From JBLXBZ01 sp048265185 (GTDB lineage Bacteria; Pseudomonadota; Alphaproteobacteria; Rhizobiales; Stappiaceae), in the NCBI GenBank assembly GCA_048265185.1, contig JBLXBZ010000010.1, positions 1-64,000 of the forward strand: a DNA stretch of 64,000 bases. Reading direction: 5' to 3'. Below the pieces are notes generated by a model. The model ran no database searches, was not told the origin of the DNA, and was given only the letters and a program-made list of their open reading frames with translations. Within the stretch, counting starts at the first letter, position 1. Each line of letters opens with the position of its first letter. A program made the translations under genes and the position numbers. Shown in pieces: positions 16,501 through 25,827 of this stretch.

Positions 16501-17208
16501 ATGAAAATCACATGGTATGGTCATTCCGCATTTCGCGTAGAACTTCGTGACGCGATACTGTTGTTTGACCCGTTTTTGACGGGAAACCCTGTTTTCCCTA
16601 ACGGTATGAGCGTTGATGACGTGACGAGCGACGTCACGCATATTCTCTTGACCCATGGCCATAATGATCATGTGGGCGATGCTGTTGAGATCGCCAAACG
16701 CACGGGTGCGCAGGTCACGTCGAATTATGAAATTTGCATGTGGGCGGGCGCGCAAGGGGTGGAGAACCTAAACCCCATGGGGTGTGGGGGAACGGTTGAC
16801 GTTGGTCCGTTTCAAGTGTCGTTGACGCAGGCCCATCACTCGTCGTCAATCGACCTGGAAGACGCGCCGCGACATTACATGGGCACGCCAAATGGGATCG
16901 TCATTCGCGCTGAGGGTGAGCCGACGCTGTATCACATGGGCGACACCGATATTTTTGGCGATATGGCGCTGATCAACGAGTTATATCAACCCAAGGTCGG
17001 CATTGTTCCAATTGGGGATCGTTTCACCATGGGCGCGAGAACGGCGGCGCTCGCCTGCAAGCGTTTCTTCGCCTTTGAAAGAATCATTCCCTGCCATTTC
17101 GGCACTTTTCCGATTCTTGATCAGGGAGCGGAAAAATTCCTCGGCGAAATGGGCGAGGAGAGCGCGCGGGTGACGGTGGCGACGCCGGGCGGAGCGTTTG
17201 AGGTCTGA
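16501..17208 (+). CDS. UPF0173 metal-dependent hydrolase (MBL fold)
   Basis: This 235-residue protein starts MKITWYGHSAFRVEL. It has the metallo-beta-lactamase metal motif LTHGHNDHVGD, a second histidine block QAHHSSSIDLEDAP, an acidic ligand in YHMGDTDIFGDM and PCHFGTFP near the end, all as in the UPF0173 family. It is probably a zinc hydrolase with an unknown substrate. It is a single gene, converging on the YHS gene across a strong hairpin. Confidence 0.9.
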   Translation: MKITWYGHSAFRVELRDAILLFDPFLTGNPVFPNGMSVDDVTSDVTHILLTHGHNDHVGDAVEIAKRTGAQVTSNYEICMWAGAQGVENLNPMGCGGTVDVGPFQVSLTQAHHSSSIDLEDAPRHYMGTPNGIVIRAEGEPTLYHMGDTDIFGDMALINELYQPKVGIVPIGDRFTMGARTAALACKRFFAFERIIPCHFGTFPILDQGAEKFLGEMGEESARVTVATPGGAFEV

Positions 17209-17252
17209 AGGAAGACTTTGAGTTTGGCTGGTCTTTTTCAGTAACGAAATTT

Positions 17253-17284
17253 GATGGACGGCGAACTGATCATCGCCGTCCATC
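17253..17284. terminator. Strong hairpin between convergent genes
   Basis: GATGGACGGCGA (17253-17264) pairs perfectly with TCGCCGTCCATC (17273-17284) over an 8-base loop, between the stops of the UPF0173 (+) and YHS (-) genes. No clear T-run follows on either side, so it is a likely but atypical terminator. Confidence 0.6.
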
Positions 17285-17315
17285 GTGACGGTCCTCGCGG
17301 GGAAGGCGCTGGCGC

Positions 17316-17792
17316 TTAAAGCTCGTCGGCGGGGACTTCCTTGATTTTGGGCCAATTTTCGTTGGCGCTGGAGATCACTTCTTTCGTATCGCTAAGGAAG
17401 CGGTTTTGCGCGCCGTCATGGGCGTTCAGATAGAGCTTGCCGTCTACGATGCTCCATTTGTCGGGTTGAATGGGGATTTTGACGCCGAAGCTTGCGCCGG
17501 TGGCGCACCAACCGCCATATTGCGGCGCGTATTTTTCCGGATTCGCCTTGAAGGCGTCTCGATTTTTGGCCGACGAAAACTTCCATGTGACATCGTCATA
17601 AACGGCTGTGAATTCATCAGAGCCTTGAACCGGCGCGCCGTCGGTGAAATAGGAAACAGGATCAACGCCTTTGATCGCGGCGCCGTCTTCTACGAATGTG
17701 GTGACGTCGTCGGCGAGGGCGATTGACGGGGCCATGGTTAGCGATAAAGCGGTCGCCAGCGCAAATGCGGAAATGGCGGTGGGGAAACGCAT
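17316..17792 (-). CDS. Exported YHS-domain protein
   Basis: This 158-residue protein has a signal peptide over residues 1-27 (ends APSIALA), so it is periplasmic. The YHS core is GVDPVSYF, then TWKFSSAKNRDAFKANPEKY and YGGWCATG. YHS domains occur in metal-handling proteins and in small exported alphaproteobacterial proteins of unknown role. The frame is open 20 codons further, but ATG at 17792 places the signal peptide at the N-terminus. Confidence 0.85.
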   Translation of the reverse strand: MRFPTAISAFALATALSLTMAPSIALADDVTTFVEDGAAIKGVDPVSYFTDGAPVQGSDEFTAVYDDVTWKFSSAKNRDAFKANPEKYAPQYGGWCATGASFGVKIPIQPDKWSIVDGKLYLNAHDGAQNRFLSDTKEVISSANENWPKIKEVPADEL

Positions 17793-18061
17793 GATTGTAT
17801 CTCCAATTGACTTGTATGGATGACCATGACGCAATCGGCGCGGTCTATCCAATCAAACCAGCTCACTTGGGATCACGAGCGCGCGAGCGCATATTTTGCT
17901 TTGCAATGGATCAAATGGGCTTTTGGGAAGGAAAATTGCTTGAAAAAGCCGGATTTGCGCCGCTGTGACGCTCCCCCCGCTTGCAGTGGCTTTTTCGCCG
18001 GTGCTATAGGCTGTTCAATGTTATTCAGGCGGAGGCCGCTCCGCCGCAATCGGAGAGAGTC

Positions 18062-18349
18062 ATGTCCGTCGATATCGGCACCGTGAAGCGGGTCGCGCGT
18101 TTGGCGCGCATCAAGGTCACAGAAGATGAAGCGACCCGGATGACGGGCGAGCTGAATGAAATTCTCGGGTTTGTCGAGATGCTTGATGAAGTCGACACCA
18201 ATGGCGTTGAAGCCATGACCTCGGTGGTCGAGCAAACGATGAGAAAACGCGCCGACGGCGTCACGGATGGGGGCTACCCTGAGGACATCGTGAAGAACGC
18301 GCCCGAGCATGAAGATAATTTCTTCATGGTGCCCAAGGTGGTTGAGTGA
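18062..18349 (+). CDS. gatC: Asp/Glu-tRNA(Asn/Gln) amidotransferase subunit C
   Basis: This 95-residue protein, MSVDIGTVKRVARLARIKV with LNEILGFVEMLDEVDT and a C-terminal NFFMVPKVVE, is GatC, which stabilises GatA in the GatCAB complex that amidates misacylated tRNAs. The ATG at 18062 follows GGAGAGAG. A 14-base direct repeat, CAAGGTGGTTGAGT, spans the stop codon (18334-18347) and recurs at 18359-18372, a small local duplication before gatA. Confidence 0.95.
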   Translation: MSVDIGTVKRVARLARIKVTEDEATRMTGELNEILGFVEMLDEVDTNGVEAMTSVVEQTMRKRADGVTDGGYPEDIVKNAPEHEDNFFMVPKVVE

Positions 18350-18430
18350 AAAGCCGCTCAAGGTGGTTGAGTTAACTGGCGTCAGTCTGCCGTCATTTCA
18401 GAATTTCCTCTTCCAGCAAGGATGAGACTT

Positions 18431-19903
18431 GTGACAAATTTAACTGATCTTACTATCGCTGAGGCCCGCGAAAAGCTGAAGGCCCGCGAAATATCCGCAA
18501 CTGATTTGACCAATGCGTATTTGTCGGAAATCGCCACGGCGAATGACGCTCTTAACGCTTATGTGCATGTGACGCAGGAGCGCGCGCTTGAGATGGCGGC
18601 GTCCTCCGACGCCAAATTGGCGAAGGGCGAAGGCGGCGCGCTCGAAGGCGTTCCTCTCGGGGTCAAGGATCTTTTCGCCACCAAGGACGTGCATACTCAG
18701 GCCGCCTCCCATATCCTCGACGGCTTCAAGCCCACTTACGAATCAACCGTCACCGCCAATCTGTGGGCCGACGGCGCCGTGATGCTCGGCAAGCTCAATA
18801 TGGACGAGTTCGCCATGGGGTCGTCCAATGAAACCTCTTATTACGGCGGCGTGGTCAATCCATGGCGCAAGCGTGGATCCGATAAGGCGTTGGTGCCGGG
18901 CGGCTCTTCCGGCGGTTCGGCGGCGGCGGTCGCTGCGCATTTGTGCATGGGCGCGACGGCCACAGATACGGGCGGCTCCATTCGCCAACCTGCGGCTTTG
19001 ACCGGGACGGTGGGCATCAAGCCAACCTATGGGCGTTGTTCGCGCTGGGGAACGGTTGCGTTCGCTTCTTCGCTCGATCAGGCGGGGCCAATCGCGCGTA
19101 CGGTGCGAGATAGCGCGATTTTGCTACAGTCCATGGCGTCAGTTGACGCAAAGGACACCACGTCGGTTGACCTGCCTGTGCCGGATTATGAAGCTTCGAT
19201 CGGCCGCTCGGTGAAAGGTTTGAAAATCGGTATTCCCGCTGAATATCGGGTCGAGGGCATGCCTGCTGAAATCGAGAAACTTTGGCGTCAGGGCATGGAC
19301 TGGCTGAAGGACGCGGGCGCGGAGATTGTCGAAATTTCGCTGCCGCACACCAAATACGCCTTGCCAGCTTATTATATCGTCGCCCCTGCGGAAGCATCCA
19401 GCAACCTGGCGCGCTATGACGGCGTGCGTTACGGACTGCGCGTGCCGGGTGAAGATATCGCCGATATGTATGAAAACACCCGCGCCGCCGGATTTGGCGC
19501 GGAGGTGAAGCGGCGCATCTTGATCGGGACCTATGTTTTGTCGGCCGGATATTATGACGCTTACTACCTCAAGGCTCAGAAAGTCCGCACGCTGATCAAG
19601 CGCGACTTCGATCTTGCGTGGGAACTCGGCGTTGACGCGATTTTGACCCCGACGACGCCGGACGCCGCTTTTGCGCCGGGCGAAATCACGGATCCGGTGA
19701 CCATGTATCTGAATGATATTTTCACCGTCACCGTGAATATGGCCGGGTTGCCCGGCATTTCGGTTCCCGCTGGTTTGAACGAGGATGGATTGCCTCTTGG
19801 GCTGCAATTGATCGGCAAGCCGTTTGGCGAGGAAACCCTGTTTCAGGTTGGCGAAGTGATCGAGCAGGCGGCGGGACGCTTCGACGCGCATAAATGGTGG
19901 TGA
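18431..19903 (+). CDS. gatA: Asp/Glu-tRNA(Asn/Gln) amidotransferase subunit A
   Basis: An amidase-signature enzyme that generates ammonia for tRNA amidation. The Ser-cisSer-Lys triad is visible: lysine in GVKDLFATK, cis-serine in GGSSGGSAAAVAA and nucleophile in TDTGGSIRQPA. I chose the GTG at 18431 (490 residues) because AAGGA at 18418-18422 sits eight bases upstream; the ATG at 18422 overlaps that site. It is 81 bases downstream of gatC; gatB comes about 2.1 kb later, after three unrelated genes. Confidence 0.95.
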   Translation: MTNLTDLTIAEAREKLKAREISATDLTNAYLSEIATANDALNAYVHVTQERALEMAASSDAKLAKGEGGALEGVPLGVKDLFATKDVHTQAASHILDGFKPTYESTVTANLWADGAVMLGKLNMDEFAMGSSNETSYYGGVVNPWRKRGSDKALVPGGSSGGSAAAVAAHLCMGATATDTGGSIRQPAALTGTVGIKPTYGRCSRWGTVAFASSLDQAGPIARTVRDSAILLQSMASVDAKDTTSVDLPVPDYEASIGRSVKGLKIGIPAEYRVEGMPAEIEKLWRQGMDWLKDAGAEIVEISLPHTKYALPAYYIVAPAEASSNLARYDGVRYGLRVPGEDIADMYENTRAAGFGAEVKRRILIGTYVLSAGYYDAYYLKAQKVRTLIKRDFDLAWELGVDAILTPTTPDAAFAPGEITDPVTMYLNDIFTVTVNMAGLPGISVPAGLNEDGLPLGLQLIGKPFGEETLFQVGEVIEQAAGRFDAHKWW

Positions 19904-21033
19904 GCGCCCCTTCCGTCGATGTTGAAACGATTGTTGTCGGCGCGGGTGCGGTCGGGCTTGCTTGCGCCGCGAAGCTGGCGCAAATGGGACGTGAGGTCAT
20001 GGTGTTGGAGCGCCATGACCTGATCGGCTCTGAAACCAGCGCCCGCAACAGCGAAGTGATACACGCCGGGCTGTATTACGAGGCTGGGAGCCGCAAAGCT
20101 GAATACTGCGTTGCTGGAAAGCGCCGGCTTTACGACTTCTGTCGGGAGCATGGCGTTCCTTTCAAGCGGCTGGGAAAACTGATCGTCGCGGCGAATGAAG
20201 GGCAATTGCCGTTATTGGCCGCTATTGGCGAAAAAGCGCGCGCCAATGGGGTGGACGACGTGCAATTGCTGGACGCTCGCTCGGCGGCGGCCTTGGAGCC
20301 GGAGCTGGTGGGGGCGGGGGCCTTGTTCTCTCCTTCCACCGGAATCCTTGATAGTCACGCCTACATGCTCGCGCTACAGGGGGTTTTGGAGGCGAACGGC
20401 GGTCAGGTGGTGTTGAACACCGGCGTTTCAGGGATAAGCCGTCGCAGCGCCGGAGGCTTTGACGTGAGCGTGGGCGCCGATGGCTTTTCGGTTTCGTGCC
20501 GGGAGCTCGTGGTCAGCGCTGGCCTGCATGCAACCTTGGTGATGGAGACGCTGGAGTTTACGAATGGGTACCGCCCGCCGCGAACTTATTTCGCCAAGGG
20601 TAGTTATTTTCGTCTCGCTGGGCGGGCGCCGTTTTCTCATCTGATTTATCCGGCGCCGGAGCCCGGCGGTCTTGGCGTGCATTTGACGTTGGACATGGGT
20701 GGTCAAGCCCGCTTTGGTCCGGACGTTGAGTGGCTTGCGGAAGAAACGGGGCCAGAGGCCATTGATTACCGGGTGGATATTACGCGCTCGCAAGCCTTTT
20801 ATGCGGCCGTGCGTCAATATTGGCCGGGACTGCAGGATGGCGGTTTGATCGCGGATTATTCCGGCGTTCGGCCGAAGTTGTCGCGTGACGGCGGCGCAAT
20901 GGACTTTTGCCTGCACGGCGTGAAGACGCATGGCGTGGATGGTCTCCTGGCTCTTTACGGGATCGAATCGCCCGGCCTAACGTCTTCTTTGGCGCTGGGT
21001 GAGGCTGTCGCCGATCTTTTGCGCGGGGCATGA
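19894..21033 (+). CDS. FAD-dependent oxidoreductase, L-2-hydroxyglutarate oxidase-like
   Basis: A 379-residue DAO-fold flavoprotein. The dinucleotide motif is VVGAGAVGLACAAKLA; SARNSEVIHAGLYYEAGS and FCREHGVPFKRLGKLIVA are typical of LhgO/L2HGDH-type 2-hydroxyacid oxidases, which feed electrons to the membrane quinone pool. The C-terminus has YGIESPGLTSSLALGE. The first ATG overlaps the gatA end by 10 bases; GTG codons at 19897 and 19900 are possible starts. The substrate is not proven by sequence. Confidence 0.8.
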   Translation: MVVSAPSVDVETIVVGAGAVGLACAAKLAQMGREVMVLERHDLIGSETSARNSEVIHAGLYYEAGSRKAEYCVAGKRRLYDFCREHGVPFKRLGKLIVAANEGQLPLLAAIGEKARANGVDDVQLLDARSAAALEPELVGAGALFSPSTGILDSHAYMLALQGVLEANGGQVVLNTGVSGISRRSAGGFDVSVGADGFSVSCRELVVSAGLHATLVMETLEFTNGYRPPRTYFAKGSYFRLAGRAPFSHLIYPAPEPGGLGVHLTLDMGGQARFGPDVEWLAEETGPEAIDYRVDITRSQAFYAAVRQYWPGLQDGGLIADYSGVRPKLSRDGGAMDFCLHGVKTHGVDGLLALYGIESPGLTSSLALGEAVADLLRGA

Positions 21034-21131
21034 GCTGAATTTCACGCGGCGATAAAATTGAAGGCGTGATGTTTCGACGCATAGTCACAGCGACGCTCGC
21101 AATTTGCGTCGCGAACAGATAGAGAAAAAGC

Positions 21132-21437
21132 ATGATCGATACACCAGATGCTTTCACGGTTTTACTTGGCGTCGCAGGGCTGCTCAATCCGTTCGCGTTG
21201 CTGATCGGCGCGGGCTTGGGATGGTACGCCGACGCTCCGGCCAAACTTTTCATCGCCGGTTTCGCCGCCGCCGCGCTGAGCGTGGTTTTGGATGCGGCTT
21301 TGCATTTGAGCGGGGTTCCTCCTGTGGGCGGTTTTGACGGGGGTGCGCTTGCTGTCTTGCCTGTGCGTTGGTTTGCGGGCGGCCTTGCGGCGGCGCTTGT
21401 TTATTGGGTGCGGAAAAAAATTAAACCGCAAAGTTGA
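21132..21437 (+). CDS. Small integral membrane protein
   Basis: A 101-residue protein with about three hydrophobic segments (VLLGVAGLLNPFALLIGAGL, LFIAGFAAAALSVVLDAAL and AVLPVRWFAGGLAAALVYWV) and a basic C-terminus (RKKIKPQS). I recognise no family. It lies between the FAD oxidoreductase and chorismate mutase genes on the same strand, 12 bases before the latter, so it is probably cotranscribed. Confidence 0.65.
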   Translation: MIDTPDAFTVLLGVAGLLNPFALLIGAGLGWYADAPAKLFIAGFAAAALSVVLDAALHLSGVPPVGGFDGGALAVLPVRWFAGGLAAALVYWVRKKIKPQS

Positions 21438-21449
21438 AATAATCAGCAA

Positions 21450-21836
21450 GTGAGCAATCCAATGAACCACGGAATGAGAAATCATGCCGATCTGGCTGGC
21501 GGCTCCGGCGAAACGGCTGCGCCCAAAGCTCCACTGTCTGCGGAGAACTGCCGCTCCATGGTGGATATTCGCGCAGGGATCGACGCGCTTGACAAGCAGC
21601 TTGTGGAGCTTTTGACGCGCCGTGTTGGATATATCGCGCGGGCGGCGGAAATAAAAATCGCAGAGGGACTGCCGGCGGATATCCCGTGGCGGGTGGAGCA
21701 GGTGGTCTCGAAGGTGAAGGATCACGCGCAAAACAGTGGTTTGGACCCTCAGCTTGCGGAAGAGGTCTGGCGACTTTTGATCAGGCGGGCGATTGAGCTG
21801 GAAGAGCGCAAGATGGCGCAAGAGTCTGGTCAATAA
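21450..21836 (+). CDS. Chorismate mutase (AroQ type)
   Basis: A 128-residue all-helical protein. MVDIRAGIDALDKQLVELL followed by RRVGYIARAAEIK carries the arginine and lysine residues of AroQ mutases, which convert chorismate to prephenate for Phe/Tyr synthesis. The first roughly 30 residues are a non-conserved extension. The frame begins with GTG at 21450; ATGs at 21462 and 21474 are also possible. Isochorismate-pyruvate lyases share this fold, so the reaction is likely but not certain. Confidence 0.85.
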   Translation: MSNPMNHGMRNHADLAGGSGETAAPKAPLSAENCRSMVDIRAGIDALDKQLVELLTRRVGYIARAAEIKIAEGLPADIPWRVEQVVSKVKDHAQNSGLDPQLAEEVWRLLIRRAIELEERKMAQESGQ

Positions 21837-22046
21837 CTGTTTTAATCGACTGTCGTGGCGTTTTTTGCTGGATTCTCAGCGTCAAAACGCACGAAGCGCT
21901 TGCGAGAGAGAGAGCAACCGATTAACCCAACAATAGAGAGATTTTAACCGCTCCCGGCAGGGAGCAACGCTGTGCGAACAATAAAACCGAAGTTGCTTGC
22001 CGGTTTTGTTGGGAGATGCACGCGAGGCAGACAGGACGAGAGCGAA

Positions 22047-23531
22047 ATGACAATTGTCGACACACGTACGCCAGACCCGAAGAAATTCATCAAGGGCGCG
22101 ACCGGCGACTGGGAAATCGTGATCGGTCTTGAAGTTCATGCGCAGGTGACCTCGCAGGCCAAGTTATTTTCCGGCGCCTCCACCGAGTTTGGCAAAGACC
22201 CGAATTCAAACGTCAGCCTTGTGGACGCGGCCATGCCCGGCATGTTGCCGGTAATCAATGAGGAATGCGTTCGTCAGGCGATCCGCACCGGGCTGGGGCT
22301 GAAGGCCCAGATCAATTTGAAGTCTGTTTTTGATCGCAAGAATTACTTCTACCCAGACTTGCCGCAGGGATATCAAATTTCCCAGTTTCAGCAGCCTATC
22401 GTTGGAGAAGGCGTGATTTTGCTGGATATGCCCAGCGGCGAGAAGGTTGAGATTGGCGTTGAGCGTCTTCATCTGGAGCAGGACGCGGGCAAGTCCTTGC
22501 ATGATCAGCATCCAAATATGTCGTTCGTTGATTTGAACCGCTCTGGCGTGGCGTTGATGGAAATCGTCTCCAAACCGGATATTCGCAGCGCCGACGAAGC
22601 TAAGGCCTATGTGACGAAACTACGCACTATTCTGCGTTATTTGGGAACATGCGACGGCAATATGGATCAAGGCTCCATGCGCGCCGACGTCAATGTGTCG
22701 GTTCGCGCGCCGGGCGGGGCTTTTGGCACGCGCTGCGAAATCAAGAACGTCAACTCCATCCGCTTCATGGGGCAGGCGATCGAATATGAGGCGCGCCGCC
22801 AGATTGGCATTCTGGAAGACGGCGGGACGATCGATCAGGAAACCCGTCTTTATGACGCGGTCAAGGGGGAGACCCGATCCATGCGCTCAAAGGAAGAAGC
22901 GCATGACTATCGTTATTTCCCGGATCCTGATCTTCTTCCGCTTGAGTTTGCGCAAAGCTACGTGGATGAGTTGGCGGAAACCCTTCCTGAGTTGCCGGAT
23001 GAAAAGAAGGCGCGTTATGTGGCAGACTTCGGCCTGACCCCTTATGACGCGGATATTTTGGTGGCCGAACGCGTCTCTTGCGATTTCTTTGAGGAGGTGG
23101 CCAAAGGGCGCGACGCCAAGCTTGCGGCGAATTGGGTGATCAACGAGTTGTTCGGCCGTCTGAACAAAGAAGGTTTGGACGTTACGACGAGTCCGATTTC
23201 ATCGGCGCAACTTGGCGGGATCGTCGATCTTGTGAAAGATGGCACCATATCCGGTAAAATCGCCAAGGACCTGTTTGAAATCATCTGGGTGGAAGGCGGT
23301 GACCCTGCGGAAGTCGTTGAAAAACGCGGCATGAAGCAAGTTACGGATCTGGGCGCTATTGAGAAGATCGTTGACGAAATTCTGGCGGCCAACGCTGAGA
23401 AGGCCGAACAAGCGCGGGAAAAACAGGGGCTGTTGGGTTGGTTTGTCGGACAGGTGATGAAAGCCTCGCAAGGCAAGGCCAATCCGAAGGCTGTGAACGA
23501 CATGCTGAAAGCGAAAATCGGTATTGAATAA
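22047..23531 (+). CDS. gatB: Asp/Glu-tRNA(Asn/Gln) amidotransferase subunit B
   Basis: A 494-residue protein with GDWEIVIGLEVHAQ, the kinase-like domain (YFYPDLPQGYQISQF and GIERLHLEQDAGK-type block with D residues), and a C-terminal YqeY-like tail (GLLGWFVGQVMKASQGKANP). GatB binds the tRNA and phosphorylates the misacylated amino acid. ATG at 22047 gives the normal N-terminus; the frame is open 25 codons further. It is separated from gatCA by the oxidoreductase, membrane and chorismate mutase genes. Confidence 0.96.
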   Translation: MTIVDTRTPDPKKFIKGATGDWEIVIGLEVHAQVTSQAKLFSGASTEFGKDPNSNVSLVDAAMPGMLPVINEECVRQAIRTGLGLKAQINLKSVFDRKNYFYPDLPQGYQISQFQQPIVGEGVILLDMPSGEKVEIGVERLHLEQDAGKSLHDQHPNMSFVDLNRSGVALMEIVSKPDIRSADEAKAYVTKLRTILRYLGTCDGNMDQGSMRADVNVSVRAPGGAFGTRCEIKNVNSIRFMGQAIEYEARRQIGILEDGGTIDQETRLYDAVKGETRSMRSKEEAHDYRYFPDPDLLPLEFAQSYVDELAETLPELPDEKKARYVADFGLTPYDADILVAERVSCDFFEEVAKGRDAKLAANWVINELFGRLNKEGLDVTTSPISSAQLGGIVDLVKDGTISGKIAKDLFEIIWVEGGDPAEVVEKRGMKQVTDLGAIEKIVDEILAANAEKAEQAREKQGLLGWFVGQVMKASQGKANPKAVNDMLKAKIGIE

Positions 23532-23547
23532 CGTATCGGATTGAGTG

Positions 23548-25158
23548 ATGGCGACGCGCGCGAAATCAGCGTCTCATAGAGAGCGTCTTCCTTTTTTCGC
23601 GAGCGTTCCCGGCGTCGCGCTGATTGTCGGCCTGTGGGGATTATCTCACCTTCTGTTGCGCGCGTCGCTTTCGCCTGTGCTTGGCACGGACGATATGTTC
23701 GAAAATGTTTTTGTGCAGGTTTTACAAGCCGGCTATCAGCTACGTCAGCCGCCGCTTTACGAGTGGCTTTTGTGGTCCGTTCAGCAATTCACCGGGCCGA
23801 CGATCTGGAGCTTTCTGATCGTCAAATATGGAGCGTTGACGCTGGCGGCGGTGTTTCTTCTGCTCACCGCCCGCCGGGTGATCGTCGCCCCGGCTCTCGC
23901 GGCCATAGCGGTGTTCTCTTACAGTCTCTTCTATCAAATCGGTTGGAATCTGCATGAGGGGGTGACGCATACGGCGATCCTCGTCGCAGCCTGCTCGATG
24001 ACGGCTTGGGCGTTTTTGCGCGTTCTTGAGATAGGACGTATGGTTGATTACGGCCTGCTCGGATTGGCTTTCGGGCTAGGCATGCTGTCTAAACATTCTT
24101 ATCCGTTGTTTCCGCTTGCGTTTTTTATCGCGATACTGATTGCGCCAAACCTGAGAAAAAAGCTGCGGCTGGGGGGCCTGCTCTTTAGTCTTCTGACGTT
24201 GTTTTTGGTCTATGCGCCGTTTTTGATCTGGATTTTGACAAGAGACAGTTCACTGGCGCAGGCGACCGGAGCGATTTTGGTGGAAGGGTCGTCCCAACCG
24301 CATTGGAGCCGAACGCTCACGGGTCTTTCGCGATTGCTCTGGAGTCTCATCGGATTTTCCGCGCCGTTGATTCCGCTGGTCGTGTTAATTTTCTTCCCGC
24401 AAATTCGCCAAAATCCCGCGGCGGATTCTCGCGCATGGTCAATTGATGGTTTGGAGCGGGCGGAGCTGCGCAGTCTGCTTGGCCGGACGGTGCTGATCAT
24501 GATCGTGCTCGCCGCCATTGGCATCATCGCCTCCGGCGCCACCTACGTCAAAGAGCGGCACATGCATCCTTTGCTGTTGTTAGCGCCTGTTTGGCTCTTT
24601 GCGCGCATAGAACGCGCTCGCATTTCTCCTGTACGGCTGCGGTTATTCGTCGTTCTTGTTTGTATTGTCGCCGCCACTGCGTTTTTAGCTCGGGTTCCAG
24701 GCCTTCTCGCGCCGGATAGAATCATGTGCGGCGGCCAATGCCGGCACATGAAGCCTTACGAGGATCTCGCCGAAGGGCTTTCTTTCATAGATCCGTCTCA
24801 AGTCACTTTTGTCGCGAGCGATCCCTATACGGGAGGAAATTTGCGGGTTCTTTTCCCCGACGCCAGAATTGTTATGGACAATTGGCGCACAAATACCGCG
24901 TCCCGCCCTTACTGTTACGCCGTATGGGAGCGCGGGGAAACATTGGCGGACGGGACGCCGGCCCGTGGAAGCCTCAAAACCTTTGAGGAGGCGATGGAAG
25001 ATGGAAACTGGCCCGGGACGATGGTGGAAAACGCGCGGCCAATTGGCGAAGAATTGATTGTTAGCGGTCAATGGCGTCATTTATGGAAACCGAACGGGTT
25101 TCGCGTGACCCAATGGGGCGTTCGTCCGCTGGCGGCGGATAATCTCTTGTGTCAGTGA
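23548..25158 (+). CDS. Membrane glycosyltransferase, ArnT/PMT (GT39/GT83) superfamily
   Basis: A 536-residue polytopic inner-membrane protein. An acidic pair in LGTDDMFENV in the first periplasmic loop and the QPPLYEWLLWSVQQ block are typical of the PMT_2/ArnT superfamily, which moves sugars from polyprenyl-phosphate donors onto lipids or proteins. About ten hydrophobic helices are followed by a soluble C-terminal domain of about 160 residues. GTG at 23545 precedes the chosen ATG at 23548. It lies 16 bases after gatB. The acceptor is unknown. Confidence 0.8.
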   Translation: MATRAKSASHRERLPFFASVPGVALIVGLWGLSHLLLRASLSPVLGTDDMFENVFVQVLQAGYQLRQPPLYEWLLWSVQQFTGPTIWSFLIVKYGALTLAAVFLLLTARRVIVAPALAAIAVFSYSLFYQIGWNLHEGVTHTAILVAACSMTAWAFLRVLEIGRMVDYGLLGLAFGLGMLSKHSYPLFPLAFFIAILIAPNLRKKLRLGGLLFSLLTLFLVYAPFLIWILTRDSSLAQATGAILVEGSSQPHWSRTLTGLSRLLWSLIGFSAPLIPLVVLIFFPQIRQNPAADSRAWSIDGLERAELRSLLGRTVLIMIVLAAIGIIASGATYVKERHMHPLLLLAPVWLFARIERARISPVRLRLFVVLVCIVAATAFLARVPGLLAPDRIMCGGQCRHMKPYEDLAEGLSFIDPSQVTFVASDPYTGGNLRVLFPDARIVMDNWRTNTASRPYCYAVWERGETLADGTPARGSLKTFEEAMEDGNWPGTMVENARPIGEELIVSGQWRHLWKPNGFRVTQWGVRPLAADNLLCQ

Positions 25159-25234
25159 TTTTGAGCGTTGGCTCAGGCTAAAGTTTGGCGGCTGCAAGGC
25201 GCTCAAAACTTTAAGGACGTGAGGGGAGGCGAGT

Positions 25235-25693
25235 TTGCTCGATATTCGGATTGATGAAGCGACGTTGGAGGATTTGCCGGAAATTCTCAAACTGCAAAAT
25301 GCGGGAGCAGTCGGGGTCCGCGCAGGCAGCGAAAGTGACGATATTACGCTCTATGAGCCGGCTTTTGAACGTATTCGGGCAAGCGACCATGATTTTCTCT
25401 ATGTGTCGCGTCTGGCCGACGTTCCGGTGGCGGGAACGTTTCAGCTGACGTTTTTGAACGGTCTTGGCTTTCGCGGCGGCCTGCGCGCGCAAGTGGAAAG
25501 CGTGCACACACGTGAAGACCTGAGGGGTAGGGGCGTCGGCGCGCATATGATGGCTTTTGCGTTGGAGGAGGCGCGCCGGCGAAATTGTTGCTTGGCGCAA
25601 TTGACTTCCAATAGCCAAAGAACTGACGCGCATCGTTTCTATAAGCGCCTTGGTTTTGAGCAAAGCCATATAGGCATGAAATTCATATTGTAG
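25235..25693 (+). CDS. GNAT-family N-acetyltransferase
   Basis: A 152-residue GNAT fold: the acetyl-CoA loop is REDLRGRGVGAHMMAFALEEA, followed by LAQLTSNSQRTDAHRFYKRLGF near the C-terminus. The acceptor is unknown. The start is TTG at 25235, supported by GGGGAGG a few bases upstream; no ATG lies near. It is 76 bases downstream of the glycosyltransferase. Confidence 0.87.
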   Translation: MLDIRIDEATLEDLPEILKLQNAGAVGVRAGSESDDITLYEPAFERIRASDHDFLYVSRLADVPVAGTFQLTFLNGLGFRGGLRAQVESVHTREDLRGRGVGAHMMAFALEEARRRNCCLAQLTSNSQRTDAHRFYKRLGFEQSHIGMKFIL

Positions 25694-25827
25694 CTTTCGC
25701 GGCGAACGCGAACTGGAATTCTCTCAGGAGAGCGTTGCATGTTACGACCAGCGTTATAGTTTAAAAAAACGCGAAGCGACGACGCGCCACGGGAGTTGTA
25801 AAACTCAATCTGAGTTCAGGAGCCGAC